Positions 1 through 14,441 of a stretch of DNA of 64,000 nt are shown here, in pieces. Position 1 is the stretch's first letter. The number at the start of each line of letters is the position of its first letter. Source of the stretch: Hybos culiciformis (taxonomy: Eukaryota > Arthropoda > Insecta > Diptera > Hybotidae). The stretch covers positions 20,447,557 through 20,511,556 of the forward strand of contig OZ023273.1 of the NCBI GenBank assembly GCA_964007475.1. Reading direction: 5' to 3'. The position numbers and the translations under genes were made by a program. The notes under the pieces were generated by a model. The model was given only the letters and a program-made list of their open reading frames with translations, had not been told where the DNA came from and ran no database searches.

Positions 1-1339
1 CTTTTAAAGTTCTGGTCGATTTAATACGCCAAAAACCTTAACATTATCAGGTTGCGACTTATAACGTTTTGGCAGTATAAATTTGACTTAAAATAAAAAA
101 CTAAAAACTTAGAAAATGTACTTAATGAAGTTTTCTGATATTTTTGATACATTGCTAGGTACGTTAATGAATGGTTTGTTAACATGAGCGGAGATTCGGT
201 TGTGACCAATATTATATGACTCTCGGCATTATAGTAAAATGTCAATATTTGCTGTTTGTGAGCAATATGAATTGCGGAAAATTAAAATACCTAAACAAAT
301 TTTCGTATAACTTTTTAATTCTGTGCGACGGTAAAATATTATTATATTATACGTTTATTTCAATAATTATATAGTCCTTATCCCATAGAATTAATTGAAG
401 AAAGGTAGCAATACAAAATTAAATATAAAATACAATATATTTGATTAGAATCCACCATTATAATGACCATGATAAGCATCCTCTCATCGAATATTAATTA
501 GTACAAGTTATGTTGACTAAAATAAAAAAAATCTCCTGGGCACGCTAAAAGACGTTGCAAAAATCCTTCTATAAATAGGAACAATGTTATTCAATAACAA
601 ATCACTTAGAAATACAAGGAATTGTGAAATAAATTAGTTCTGACTTCGGAGCCAATAATATGCCCAGATTTTGACCCTTTAGATAAAATAAACATTTTAA
701 CCGCAGATACTGCGGAATTAGATTTTTAATATTTTTATAAAGAATGCGAATATTAATTAATGTTTTAAAGGGAGTTCCTAAGAATTTTTCGGTACACGAA
801 CAAAAATTCAATAAAATATACGACTTTAAAATTCGATTTGAACAAAAATCTGAATGAGAACAAAAATGTCAATAAGATTCTCAGATTTAGATAAAGGTTA
901 TTTGCTAGTTTTAACATAAATTAAAAAAAAAAATTTATTGAGAAAACTATGTGGTTTTAAAAATTTACATGTGCTCCAATTTACCTTATTTCAATTTAAA
1001 ATAAATTAATTTTATTTCTTTATTGAGCTTTTATCTTTTCCTATTATAAGGTTTATGGTTTAACATGTTTCTTATATTATTTACACCTTTATACTTAAAA
1101 ATACTTTTTAAACCAATTTGAATTCAAACACATCATACTTTAACAGCAACAGATTTTATTATTTCAGATGGCTAGTATTTAAAAAACCAAAGGTCGGTGG
1201 ATCCAGCGTGCTGTAGTCAACATCAATTCCTTAAATTGTAAATTGTTGAAAATAAAATAGAAAAATTAATTTTGCAAAACAATTTTCAATAAGAATAAAG
1301 AATAAATACAGAAACTATATTATATATAAAGAGTTTTAA
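1..1339. other. AT-rich non-coding DNA, no gene seen
   Basis: Only short chance frames on the minus strand are present (75 and 70 codons with F/L/I/Y-rich translation). A slightly less AT-rich patch near 1190-1225 has no recognisable content. Confidence 0.7.
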
Positions 1340-2016
1340 CGTGTAGAGGAAGTACGGGTATTGTGGACCACTGCAACTGTTTTCGAACATATCTCAGTTG
1401 TTTTTTGTCAATTTTTTTAACCAAAGATACATATTGAAGCTTGGTCTTTCTCCTTTACAAAAATTAGTTGAAAAGCCAAATGTCTCATGTTATTCAAAAT
1501 TATAACCTAAAATGTGGAAAAAGTCCAAAACGCCAGTTTTAGATAACGTGCGAGTTTTGCTGGTCATTTTCAAAATACAAAATATTCGGTTAATGTGGAC
1601 CAGTGTACCACAGTACCGAAATTGGGTGGTTCACATTACCCGTATTGGTTATCGTCACAAAAAAAAATTTTAAAAATATGAAAAACTTAGACTTAATAAT
1701 ACTTATTTGACTTCTTCGAATGATGTTTGTTTTACTCTGTTCAAAAAAATATTAAATTTTAAAATTTTAAAATAAATGAACTTTTAAGCCAAAAAATTGT
1801 TTTCACTTTTTTTTTACAATTTTTTTGCCAAATTCAACTATCAAACTAAAACTTTTTTATTGAATGAGTTTTTAATGAGAAAATTTTTTTCTCTTTGTTT
1901 TTTAATATTGTGCATTTTTCCACATGCTTAGATTTGTTACTTAAATTTAAATAGCTGAGAAACTGCACTGGTCCACATTAGCCGACCGGTCCACATTACC
2001 CGTAATTACTCTACTG
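1340..2016. mobile_element. inverted-repeat element (MITE-like), family unknown
   Basis: This stretch of about 677 bp has ends that are imperfect inverted repeats. The left end reads tgtagaggaagtacgggta then ttgtggacc; the right end, read inward, reads cagtagagtaattacgggta then atgtggacc. The motif TAATGTGGACC (or its complement) recurs inside at 1590-1601 and 1630-1641 and twice near the right end (1970-1999), giving nested inverted repeats. No coding frame is present. No clear target duplication was found. The CAGTAGAG-like end would be compatible with a pogo/Tigger-type family, but that is a guess. Confidence 0.7.
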
Positions 2017-5000
2017 CATTTAATAAAACTTCAAAAAATTCGAAGCAAAGGTATAAGAACCAATATGTTTCCTTAATATTTAAGGTTTGTATTTAACAAA
2101 TTTGCAGTAATTTGTAAATATGCAATGGTTTGCAACAATGAAATGGATAATTTTCAGAAGACAGACAACTATATTAACATATTAAAATTTATATGACTTT
2201 TTCGTTAAAACTATTATAAATTTAAAGCAATTTTTCCCGGGATACGAGAAAAATGTCTGTATATAAGTTAATTAAAATATTGAAAAAAAAATGTATATAC
2301 TAAGAAGTGATTATCAGCATTTTTTAAATTAAGTTATCTCAAAATTAAATTAAATATTATTAAAAAATTATATTAGCAGCCGGTTGTCTGACATTTTTAT
2401 GAATAAAAAAAAAATTTTATGAAAAAAAGCTGCAAATAAGACAATTCAAGGCCATAAAAAACTTTATAAATTATACTTAATTGTATTTTATCAATAAATA
2501 AAATAATAAAACATTTCATTTAATAAAGAAAAAAAAACCAGACATCCAATTATGTATAAGCTTTCCATGTCACGTTCAAGTTCAATGTTTCAAATATGTA
2601 TAATTTTTTTTTTGTACATTTTCTGTTAAAAAAAAATAATAATACAAAAATATATTAAATAAATTTTAAGATTTTTAATTTATTAGAAAATTTATCTAGA
2701 AATATAAAACACATAAAAAAGTATCTTTGTGAAGTGAATAAAATGAAATGACCATGGGCATATAAGGTGACAGTGTGCTGAACTGAATAGATATCTATGT
2801 CGCATTTAAACATTTTTTCACCTATAATTGAACTCCTTGATCTGTATATCCATACATGTATTCATATTATAATTCAATAAATCAAAAAATTCACCAATTT
2901 ATAGAAAAGATCTAAAAAAAATTAAACGAAGAACTCTATACTATGTTATGCTGCCATATCAGATAGTTGAAATTAAATATCAGGAATATAACGAATGAAA
3001 GAAATTTTAGCTATATAAATATAAGTTGTAAAATAAGCATCATAATCAAAAAAAATCAGCTCTGACATATTATGAACCCAATTTTTGCTTTGCTCATAAT
3101 TTCTTTACATAATTCTCCCAACATTAGTATATGCGTTGCTGTAACATTTTCAGTAAAACTCTCTTCATGTGAAACCAATTTATGTTTTTGTATATTATTT
3201 AAAATATATCCTTTTATCTGATAAAATAAAATCTATTTAAAGTTTTAAATATATTTTTCCTTATAATGCCACAGTATATCTTTTTTACAAGAAAAATCTT
3301 TGGTTATAAGTATATGCAAAAAAATAATATTATAATTTTTTTTTTTGCAAATAAATTTAAATTATAAATCTTGTCCGCGTATATTTTCTGTCATTTTATA
3401 GTTAAAGAAGAAAAAATGACAATAAATATAAACGAAAAAAAAAATAAATAAAAAAATAAAACAGAAATAAAACAGTTTTGAGTGGGCATTAAATGTAAAA
3501 TATAATCAGATAATAAGTATTCAAGCAAAAAGAATTTGAAAATAAAGTCATACAAAAAAAAATATATATATATTTAATTTTCCTGAAGAAATAATTTAAA
3601 TTGTGCAATATATATATTTTTAGATACGCGTCGCATTCATATAAAATGTGTAAAAGTTGCATACAAAAATCGTAAATATTAAAAAATTATAAAGTTAAAT
3701 ATATTTTCTTCATATACGCGATGATACCGAACTTTGTAATCATGTAATAAGCACCAGATCATGTTTAAAATGGTACATCAATCTAACGACGGATGGTTGT
3801 ATCATAGAGTTATAATGTTTGTACCCTCTAATCAAATTGATATTTGTTCACAAACCAAATAAATAAAATATTTATGTATTATGACAAGAAATTTGTAATT
3901 AACAACTGATTAAGTTGAGATAATAAAAATTCTATGAAATTCTAATTCTATTTGTGTTCGTTGTTTAGTATTATAAAGTATAGGAGACTATAGTTTCAGT
4001 ACACTAATTATTTAAAAATGTTAATATGTAAAGAATATAAGTATATATTGAAAATTATTGCCTTTAGAGATCTGGATCACAAATTTTTTCCCGAAATTCC
4101 AATCATAAGTATTAAAATTATTTTATTTCAAACACAAAACAGGTATTAGGGATATAGATTTTACACAATGTAATTTAAAAAGTCTTTTGTAACTACTAAA
4201 AATTCAAAAATAGAAGGTAAATATTTCTTATTTCTTTTGTAGGACGGACACGAAATTTTTTATGTATGTGGAGCCGAAGTGCGTGCTTACATTGTGGTCC
4301 CAATAAATAAAATGTCAGAAAATTAAATTTTATAAATTCAAAAATAGAAAATATAATTTAACAGATAAACATAAATATGAAATAAAAAAAAAAAAAAATA
4401 GCTAAAATTGAATATAATCTGGTGTGCAATATATTCAAAAAAAAATTATAAATTTCTCTTGTTTATGTAATAAATTAAAAAATGTTTTGGAGAAATATAA
4501 AAGATAATGTTTTTATTATTAGGTGTGGCGAAACATAAAAATAGAAATAAAATATTCCTAAATATTTTCTTTATGTTCTTTTTTTTTGTCAGATTTATAT
4601 AATATTAATTATGCTGATGCTGGGATTGAATTTTAATTTTTCTTTTCTAATTAATTCTTTTATGCATATTCAAAAAGACCCAAAAAACAAAATATTTTGG
4701 CGCTATGACCTACGCAATCTCATTAATAAACAATAAAAAGTGTAGGCTTATTTATAAAAATAATAAATTTCAAATTAATGTGAGCTCAAGAAAATAAATC
4801 ATTGTAAAATGCAATTGTATGCATGTGTTAACAATTTATTTTAGATATTGTTATATTCCTAATATATATGACATTTATATTCAAAATAAGCTTTGTTGAT
4901 TGGAAATAAATTATGAATAAAAAATTATATGAAATACATTTTTATAGTTTCCCCCCCCCCGAACAAAGTTTTATAATTTCTACAGTGCGTTAGAATTAAA

Positions 5001-8000
5001 ACTTTCTTTTAAATTCGATGTAATGTTATGTTTCAAAACTTATTGGAATTCATACAAATAATTTTATAAGTGGTATCACGTGAGTGGTATGTTGATCTTT
5101 ATGACTTTTTTTTATGAAATTATTAATTCAAGCAAATTCATTTTAATACTACATCTAAGAACTCAAGATTACATAGAATCCAGATTTCTTGAAGAAATTT
5201 TCCAATAGGAACCCATATCGATTTGTTATATGACTACAAGACAATATAATTAACTTAAGCACTCATATTTAGAATATTGTTAGCTTAACAATATAATATA
5301 TTTTGAATAAATTTATTGAACAAAAAATAAATATAAATAATGTATAACTGCTACTTGTAAATATTAAAATAATATTTATTTAATTTTAAATTTTATTAAT
5401 ATTATTATTTTTACAGCTTTTATTAATTAATTTCAACAAAATTTTTTCAAAAAAATTATGCAACCTGTTTGAATGTTAAACAAAAAGAGGAAAAAAAAAA
5501 AAAATTTAACGCCGCATATCGTAATGTTTTATTTCTCAATAATCATAAAAATAATAACCATAATAACACTATAAAAAGACGATTTCAAATGTCTTGTTAA
5601 TTTGCTATAAAAATGAAATAAAAAAAATCGTAAAAATAAAAAAAAAAATAAAAATCATTTTGGATTTTCTGTTGTTGAGTTTTCTGAATGGTGTATGGTG
5701 TGTACCATGATAATTTTTTTTTTATATACATTGAAATAATAAATAAACAGAAATAATATATAAATTTTTTTTTTTTTTTTTTAGATTTCATTTAATCTCA
5801 ATATTTAATGATTTTATTCGAAGAAGGAGGGGAGAAAAACTGAAGCACAAAATTCACAATTTTTCTTACATTATATATAAATATATATTTTATTTATTTT
5901 TTTTTGGTAGTTAAGTGTCAATTTAAATTTTATGTGGGAAATCCTTTGTGTGACATTTATGTTATTTTTATGATCTGAAAATGGGCCATTTTATAACCTC
6001 TCTTATGCACTTCCATCATCATTATTATAGGTATAAGATATCGCTGTTATTATATAATGCTCTGAATAATATATTATTATATATATACGAAATTAACATT
6101 AGATTATTATTATAATAAAAAAATTAAATATTCCTATAGCTTTTTTTTTTTCTAAAATGAAATTCAAAGATTAAGCCAATATCGATAATAATAATAATTA
6201 TTATAATCCATTATGTATTTTTCATTTTGTTAATAATAATAAAAATATATAATTTTATTCGCATTTGATAAATAAACACTTTAGTATAGATATTACAGAT
6301 ACATAATGATTTAAGTTTGATATAAATTAGATTAAGTATTTCTGATAAGATAAAATTCACAGTTACAAGTAAAGTCAAAAGTCAAATGTTATAAGCCAGG
6401 CTGCTTGAATATTGTAGACTCACATAGTAACATTAAGTTTATTTAAGAACTTAATCATAATTAAATAGTAATTTAATTGATTTAATTGACTTAATTCACA
6501 AAAAAATTTTTTTTTTCATTCAATTCGAATTAAATCGAGCAATTCGTAATGTTATTTTTTTTTAATTTTTGTATCTATTTGCATGGTCTTAAAATTTGCA
6601 AATTTATTACATAAAACCTTCATAAACGTTGAAAGTGACGATCCATATTATAATTTCATAACCCAAAGCAATTAGTTTTCTAAATCTTTCAGAAAAAAAA
6701 AAATAAAAGTTCCATCATTTGATAAATGTGTTCGTAGAAATATATTAATATTTTTACAATAAATTTGCCTAAAACTATATGCTAACTTCCCGAACAATAT
6801 TTCATACCCATAAATAATATTTTTGTTATACCTAATCTAGTTGTTTTATTGAGTAACCGCGTGGTTTTAAGAAAAAAAACCGCTAAAATTTTCTATTTTA
6901 ATAAAAATAAAAATAAAATGAGTTTAATTACGTACATATTTATAATTCAAACAGAAAATCAAATTATCATTCATGATTATTAATTTATTTATTTTTATAC
7001 ATAATAAAATATTAGTTTTTATAGTAATTAAGGCGTAATAGCTTAATTGTTTCAATGAAAGCCACTAATTGATAAATATCTATATTTTAATAATGTATAT
7101 TTAAAATTGATTTGATTATTGCAATAAAACCAACAAAATATTAGAACTAATTTTTAATTAGTGTTAATTATTTTTATTGTTATATGAAAACCTTATATTT
7201 ACATAGTATACAGATTAATTCATAATTTTGAAAATTTGAATATATTTGAGAGCGATAAATTTTACTTTTAACACTGAATTTGACACTGTGTGCATAGTTC
7301 ATAATTTTTTTTGTATATTAAATTATCGGAAGAAGCAAGTTACAATATTATTTAGTATAAGTTTAATTCTAAGCGAAAACTACGAGTTATTAGATCAAAA
7401 TTATTATCTTTTTATGTTATTTTGTTTCTATATAGAAAACATTGTGAAGGAAAAATTACATAAAACTAAGATCTTTTATTTTAATTTTGATGTTTTCAGA
7501 AAATAAGAAAATATAATTTGGAGCCTTTCCGTTTATTTATTGAAAGTAAAAAACTTAATAATCATTACATTTTTATATTCATTTAATTTTTGTATATATT
7601 AAAAAAAATATAAAGAGTTTTAAAAGATTTAAAGTACCAGAATCCTGTTTAATCGAAAATATAAATTCATAAAGTTAAAAATAATAAACGTCTTTTAAAT
7701 AAAATAAGAATGTCATATAAATTTTTTCTTATATTCAATTAACAAAAACTAAAGCAGCATGAATATAAATGTGAACATAAGTGTCATTTTCATTTGCATA
7801 AAAAGACCAAAAAATATTGATTCTCATAAATTTAAATAAAAATCACTTTATTTTCCTTCCATAAAGAAACCTATATCATTTCATTTATTTTGTGTTTTTT
7901 TTTAATAAAAGAATATAAAGTGAAAAATTTTTTTCTTGCAATCTTTTTAAAAATCCATTAAATGACTCCACATATAAATGATGCAGAAATCGGAAAATAT

Positions 8001-9996
8001 AGGTATATCTACAAATATTATGCATATGCATATTACTTGAGCCAATTTTGTAGTGCAGTTTAGTATCAGAATGTGTCCAATAATATTCTAAATAATGTCA
8101 TGCCAACCGTAAAGCTTTTTAGAATTAAATTTCTTGAAAACACAACTAATTTAGCAGTCATGAAATAACAGAAAAAAGTAACAACTTTAATTATAATTTT
8201 GAAAATTGTATTATTTGGTTTATATTATAATTTATAACTTTATTATAGCAATTGAAAACTAAAGTTTATATATCCGTACATTGTACATTTTATCATTTAC
8301 CTTAATTTTTGACAATAATAGATGTTAAGCTGCAGAGCTTACATTCAGAATTTTCAGAAATATTCCTTTAACCAAAAAAGGAAGAATATTTGTAACTAAG
8401 CTAGTAAAACTAGTTATATACGAGTATGTATAATACTGAAACATTTTTGGATCACCCTAAAAATTTTATTAAAACAAAATGCAAATATTGTGTATGTTTT
8501 AATAAAAACCAGGTCTTGTGATGTGGAAAAAGATATCGAAAGCAAGAAGAAAAAAAAAATATCAATTTTTTTTTTTTTTATTTTAATTTATAAATTCATT
8601 TTTATTATTACGCTGCCAAACCGTGATCATTGTCGTCGAAAAGATATATGTACCTATGTATTTTAATGTTATTAACCCCCTTACTTTTTACTTTTTGTCT
8701 CATTACTATATTTAGTTTTCTTTAAATAAAATTAAGCAATTTAATGTAAAATTTAGTAACGCCTCAAATATATAAATATTAAAACTTGGGCAATATTTTT
8801 AGTTCACGATTTTATTTAACTTTTGAATGTGTCTTCTTTTTATAATTTAAACTAAAAAAAAAAACAGTTTTTTTTTTATCTATACAATCAGGAGGAATCT
8901 AAATACCATATTATAAATTTGGACACATTATGTTGTTGGTCGAAAAAAAAATACTAAATTCAGGTTATTTAAATTGGGTTTTGTGTTTTTATTTATTGAC
9001 AACACTGAAGAATATTTTTTCATTTCCTTTAAAATATAAATTAAAAAAAAATTTTGATTTCATAGATTTCTCCAAGTTTCTTTCTATAAGTACAAAAAAT
9101 TGCTAACTATCTTGTGTGACGTAACTAACATGTAAAGTACCTAACAGCTCGTTGTCATTCTACGTAAATGTTCATAGAAGTCGAAATGATAACAAATGAT
9201 TTTGCTTTTAACATCAAATTCAAAATGTTCAAAACTAAAACAAAAAAAAATTTTGATTTCTTAAAAGTCTTTAATTAATCAATTTCATTCCTTTTTTTGG
9301 TCATATTTGCCTATATGTATTTTAATTTTGATTTCGTTTAATTAGTGAAAACTGAGTTAATTATAAAAAACTACATATTTTTGGAATAATTTTAGAAACT
9401 TTAGGTATACTATAGAAATATATTAATATTTAACTATTCAAACAGTCAGTGTAAATTTTTCTGTAGCAATTTTTTTCACTGGTCTTAACGATAACATTTT
9501 TATCAAATTCAATGATATGATTTAGATCTTTTTAAAATCTATGCGACATTTTTCTTGCGAATTAATAAAAAGATATTAAAAAAAAACTTAAAACAGACAT
9601 ATTGTTTCTTGTTTTTTTTTTTCTGTTTTGTGTAAAAATTCTTCTTTTTTAATGGTTCATCATGTGCTCAAGTATGATTTATATCCAATGCATTTATACA
9701 ATGAATCACTTTAAAAAAAAAAAGCCATTAAAAAATAATGGCCGATTACAATTTTACGCGATTTAAAAATGGAATGAAATGATTATTATTATTATAGATT
9801 TGGCCATCTACATAAATTTATGTAAACAATAAAAAGAAACATGGAAAAAAAATAGACCATTATTTTAGTCACTTCGAATATTATACATACAAATGCATGT
9901 ATATAATTTATGAGTTTTTGTGTCTTAACCTTTTGATAAACAAAAAAAATTTTAACAAGATTTATTGTCCCAAGTTTAAAATATTTTTCATAGTTT
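2017..9996. other. AT-rich Hox-intergenic DNA, no gene seen
   Basis: About 8 kb holds only poly-A/poly-T tracts, short (TA)n and (AAT)n runs and the C10 tract. Frames at 5597-5791 (lysine/phenylalanine runs) and 7246-7506 are low-complexity and judged to be chance. The interval would correspond to bxd/iab-2-type regulatory DNA if gene order is conserved, but no site can be assigned by eye. Confidence 0.65.
4951..4960 (+). repeat. C10 homopolymer
   Basis: Ten consecutive C are followed by a G. It is the only long G/C homopolymer noticed in this strongly AT-biased window, and it could also be an assembly or sequencing irregularity. Confidence 0.85.
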
Positions 9997-10110
9997 TCAT
10001 TTATTAATTTATTTATTTATTTTATTTAACTCAAAACAAGTACAATAAACTTAAATATAAAAAAAGTAACAATTTTGTTAAATCTATTATTTAATATTAC
10101 TTTAATTATA
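9997..10110 (-). mobile_element. possible second LINE 3' tail, degenerate
   Basis: A TTTA-repeat run at about 9999-10027 is followed by sequence (ttaactcaaaacaagtacaa) that can be loosely aligned with the stretch after the tail of the LINE at 14208. This would be the 3' end of another minus-strand copy with nearly all coding sequence lost. The match is short and interrupted, so simple-sequence coincidence is a real alternative. Confidence 0.3.
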
Positions 10111-10330
10111 AATTTAGTATAATAAGATTTACACTGTTGTAAAACAAATTTTTGGGCCAACTAAAAAAAGTTAACCTCGCACAGAGCTCAATTTTTTATT
10201 TTCTCAGCTCAAAAAATACAATAATTATGTTAATTTTGCCATTAATTGAATGTAAAATATTTCCTCAAGGTAAAATTCAATAAATTTCAATTTTAAAAAA
10301 ATGAGTAAATAAAAAGTCAGTCTAAAACAA

Positions 10331-10558
10331 ATGTCCATCAGCAAATCTCAAGAAAGCTCTCTAGATCTATACGAATTTGATAGAAGGTTGATCATAATAG
10401 ATTATATAGAATTACAAATTAGGACGAACGATACTCTTAGATACTTATGTTTTTATGTAAGATGTACAGAAGGGCAAGCCAGTTACATTATACATTTTAA
10501 TTATATGATTGGCAATCCTTCCGATTTCATGCTCAATATCAGTGCTTTAACCTTTTGA
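10331..10558 (+). pseudogene. possible decayed LINE reverse-transcriptase fragment
   Basis: This plus-strand frame of 75 codons contains YEFDRRLIIIDYIELQIRT followed by LRYLCFYVRC. The spacing loosely follows the Y..RL......LE.RR...D segment seen in the C-terminal region of Jockey-type reverse transcriptases (compare YPERL, LETLEKRRR in the LINE at 14442). The composition is less simple than that of its neighbours. Nothing else of a LINE is recognisable on this strand nearby, so this could be chance. Confidence 0.22.
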
Positions 10559-13500
10559 TGCCATATTGAAAACTTTGTGCCAAAAAATGATTAAGTACTA
10601 TAAAGAATCTTTGCGCACGCTTAACTTAACTTAAATATAATATGACTTTGTATCTTTTCAATTTTAATATTTCGTTTATATAAAAAAACCTATTTAACAA
10701 ATTTTAATAAGCTTTTAACAGCACATATTTATTTTCGCCAATAAAAAAAAAAAACACTTCACCATAACAATTTGTCAAAAAATATATTATAGCTTTTTTA
10801 TTATTATTATATTATTTAAATCATTTTATTTTTTTTTTTAAATCACTTATTTTAAAATTCTGAATAGAATTTAAAAAACGAAGAAAATTTGGAATTTCAA
10901 AAGAAAAAAAAAAAAAAAAATCCAAAACAGAACATAAATTATAATTTTATTATTCATAAAAATTTTATGAGGGTAATTCGGTTCTTAAATTTACGATAAT
11001 TTTATTGGTCATAAAAGTACTAAAAATGCAATAAAAGCATCTCATTTACGACCTGTTAAATTGGTTCAGTTAATTTTTTTTTTTGCTTTTCTGTTTTTTT
11101 TTTGTTTACTTCTATAAATCGGAAAACATTTACAGCATATTGATAGTTAAATTTACGAAAATATATAAAATTCATTTTTTTTTTGTATTTTATGTATAAG
11201 GAAAATATATAAAGCAGCTTGATCTACAAAAACAAATAAAAACATTGATTTTTAAGTGTGTAAACAAAATGTTTATATTTACGACTTTTTATGTTTGTTG
11301 TAAATATTTACATTATTTTGTGGTTTCTATAATCATTACACACTTGTTTTTCTTTTCTTTTTTTTTTTTGAGTATGATAACAGTTTAGTTTAGTTAGAGA
11401 GGAAATTATTTATATGTATGTATATTTTTATAGTTTTTGGTCCTTTTTTGTTCTCATGATTTTATGACAAAAACGGTTTCAAATTATATTGTAAATATAC
11501 TACAAAACATTATTAAAAACAATTAAATTATAATTAATGAAATTATGGAGGAGGATAATTTGTTTAAATTGCCAATAAAAATAAAATCAATTTAGATTAT
11601 TTTTAACTGATGGTTATTAGGAGAAAAATGTTATTACTATGCCTATTATAAAATTGAAATTATGTTTTGAATAATTAATTATGTAATTTTAGTTTTTTTT
11701 TTTTTTTAATGAATTTGTGAACATCAGTTCTTTTTTCAAATATGTAATAGTATACTTCGATGAACACAGAATTAATAGGATTTTATTTCACATCGAAGGA
11801 TATGCAAGATTAATTTACAAATTTCCTATAGTGAGCGACAAATTTGAGTACAATGACTTATCTGATATTCGTTTTAAAGTTACAAAATATTAAATCGAAA
11901 TTTCATATCAGAGCTCAAGTTCGAAATAAATAAACTAAATATTTAAAATCTGTGTAAATCTCAAGTAAAATAATTTCTCAATGATTGATATAATAAAAAA
12001 TAATATAACTTACTTATATAACATTTACGTCAAATTAATATGATAAATTAATTTCCGTTTTTAAACCAATTCGACTCTGATTGGAATTATGTAACTAAAC
12101 ATATGGTTCATAATTCATATTACAATTTTTCTATATTTTCATTAATTTATAATTTTATATTAAACCACAATAATTCACACTATGTTATTATTAATATTAA
12201 ACATTCAAATATACACAAATATTCGCAATCGTTGTAATAATGTTTATTTACAAAATATGAGCAATGACCTTTTAATTTTTATTCCAATAATAAAAATTAT
12301 TATTGATTATTAATTTGCTTTAATTAATTCATTTTTTTTTTCTTCTTATATTTTATCTATCTACATATTTATAAAAATTTAAACCGAATGCGTATAAACA
12401 TTCTTTGTTTACTCTTGCATAGTAAAATTTTAACTAAAAACATAATGTTTTATGTTTCTTTTTGCTTAACTTTAGGAAAGTAAAGCATAACAACCTATAG
12501 GTCACAGTAGTGGTTTGCAAAATATTCAAAAATATTATTTAAAAAAATTGATATTTACAAAAATAAATATCGCTTGATTCATGATTTAAGGAAAAAAAAA
12601 AACAATTCTAAAGTAATTTTCTTCAAAAAAAAATTTCCGCATAACCTCAATACAATAAACATAAACCTTCTTCCCGTCTGTTAGACCTGTTTCAAGGCAT
12701 AAAATTATTAATTTTTTTTTTTTCATAAATAAATCATAAATTTTGAGGAAAAAAAATTCTGAGAAATAAAATGGCATGTTTCTAGAGGCCAAAAAACACA
12801 TAAAAAATAGAATAAAAATGAATTTATTAAATTCTGTTAAAAGGATATGTTCTCTCCTTTCTGATTGATTTATTGAACTATATCGTAGTTCGGCTCCAAG
12901 CACTAAACAGGACTGTTACGAGTACAATGTAATTTATAAAAATTTCTTTTAAAATATGAAGTCAGGATTCAACAGTTAGTCTTCGTTTTAAGACTAACTG
13001 AATATCAAATAGAATGTCATAAAATTTTTTAAAAACATATCTACAGATGTTACTTCATTACAATCATAATTTTAACACCCGAAAATCATAAAAAAACCAT
13101 AAAAATTTTAACCTTTTTTTTAAACGTTATTTTATGTTTCATTCAAGGACATGTTATGCAATATCCTTTTGAAATAAAACTGCAGTCGACCATTTATGCC
13201 ATAAAATTGTTTTTTTAAAACAAAAAATAAATTCAAAACCCTTTAAGAATACTTTTTTTTTACAATGGATTTCTTTGTAATTTGACCCTTTTTGTGCAAT
13301 GCATATTTGAAAATTTTCATAAATAAATGACCTTGCATAAAGATAAAATTGCATTATCGAAGGTACATATTCTATGAGATTACAAAGGTATAGTGTTTAA
13401 GTATCCTTTTTTTTTTAATTACAGCTGAATAATCAAGGAAATGTTAGTTTTCATCCATATATTTTTAACTCTTATTTATGTAACGACAAGCAATGCATAA

Positions 13501-14207
13501 CACAACAAAATATTAATGAGAACTGAGATTTAATAATTCCTAATGTGGCTTATTACAAGTCATATACAACGCAGGACTTTTACATTAAACTTTTGTTTTC
13601 CAAATAATAGTTTCGAAAAATGGCAAAAACGAATTGTAACATTTTTTTCTTCGTATTCGGAGTACTTCTATTACGTTCACTATTAATTTTAAATATCCAA
13701 AAAACATCAAAAGTTATATTTTCATAAGTTTGTTAAAATATGCATTATAGTTCTTTTGTTTAATGCAAATGAGTATAATTTAAATATTTGCACGCAAAAT
13801 GAATAATAAAAAAAAAAGTGTACTGACCTTACTTAAATTTTGTAAATATTTTTACAAAGAAAGAATATTTAAAAATATTTATTTTTTTTAATTATTACTT
13901 GTCTTTTTTTGCTGTTGTAGGTATGTGGTTTTTATAAAAATAAAAATATATTGCATTTTCTTTAAAAAAATTTAAATAATGTGCAAATTATATTATTTTG
14001 GCAAAATAAAATTTTATATGTTTTTAGGCAAAAATATAATTATTTCACCGTTAAAAAAAATTGTTGCATTTTATTTCTTTAAACTCTCGTTTAACAAACT
14101 GCTTAAAAATATACCTTCGTTGTTTAGTCTGGATGGAAGATTTTTAAACCGAATTTATAGTCAAATGTACTTATAAAAGTTGCTAAACTAAAGTGAATAT
14201 TCTTAGG
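10559..14207. other. AT-rich DNA, no gene seen; contains one perfect hairpin
   Basis: Frames at 12586-12903, 13154-13354 and 13979-14176 read through poly-T or poly-A runs and show no domain. The hairpin at 12973 is the only distinct structure. Confidence 0.65.
12973..13000. repeat. perfect 11-bp hairpin
   Basis: The arms cagttagtctt (12973-12983) and aagactaactg (12990-13000) are perfectly complementary around a six-base loop. The arms are not simple AT sequence, so the structure is less likely to be random. It is too short for a microRNA precursor. Confidence 0.5.
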
Positions 14208-14441
14208 AACACTTATTTATTTATTTATTTATTTATAATAGCTTAAATCAAGCTCAAATATACAATTACAATAGATGTAGTTGAAAAATTAATACATTGA
14301 ATAAAAAACATAAAAATTACAATTCATTTTACTTAATTAATTCAAGTTTTAGCTCAAAAACACATTTACATAAAAAAAAAAAAATATATATATATATGAA
14401 GCTTTACAAACAACAAGGTAGCAGTTAGTCGAACTGACGAC
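14208..14441 (-). mobile_element. 3' UTR and (AAAT)n tail of the Jockey-like LINE
   Basis: Downstream of the reverse-transcriptase stop codon on the minus strand is about 230 bases of AT-rich sequence, including a short (TA)n run near 14385-14397. It ends in a simple tail seen on the plus strand as TTTA repeated about six times at 14212-14236. A tetranucleotide 3' tail is usual for Jockey/CR1-type elements. The target-site duplication was not identified, so the outer boundary is approximate. Confidence 0.6.

Noticed and set aside
12586..12903. 105-codon minus-strand frame
   Set aside because: F/K/L-rich low-complexity translation ending in a phenylalanine run, with no recognisable motif.
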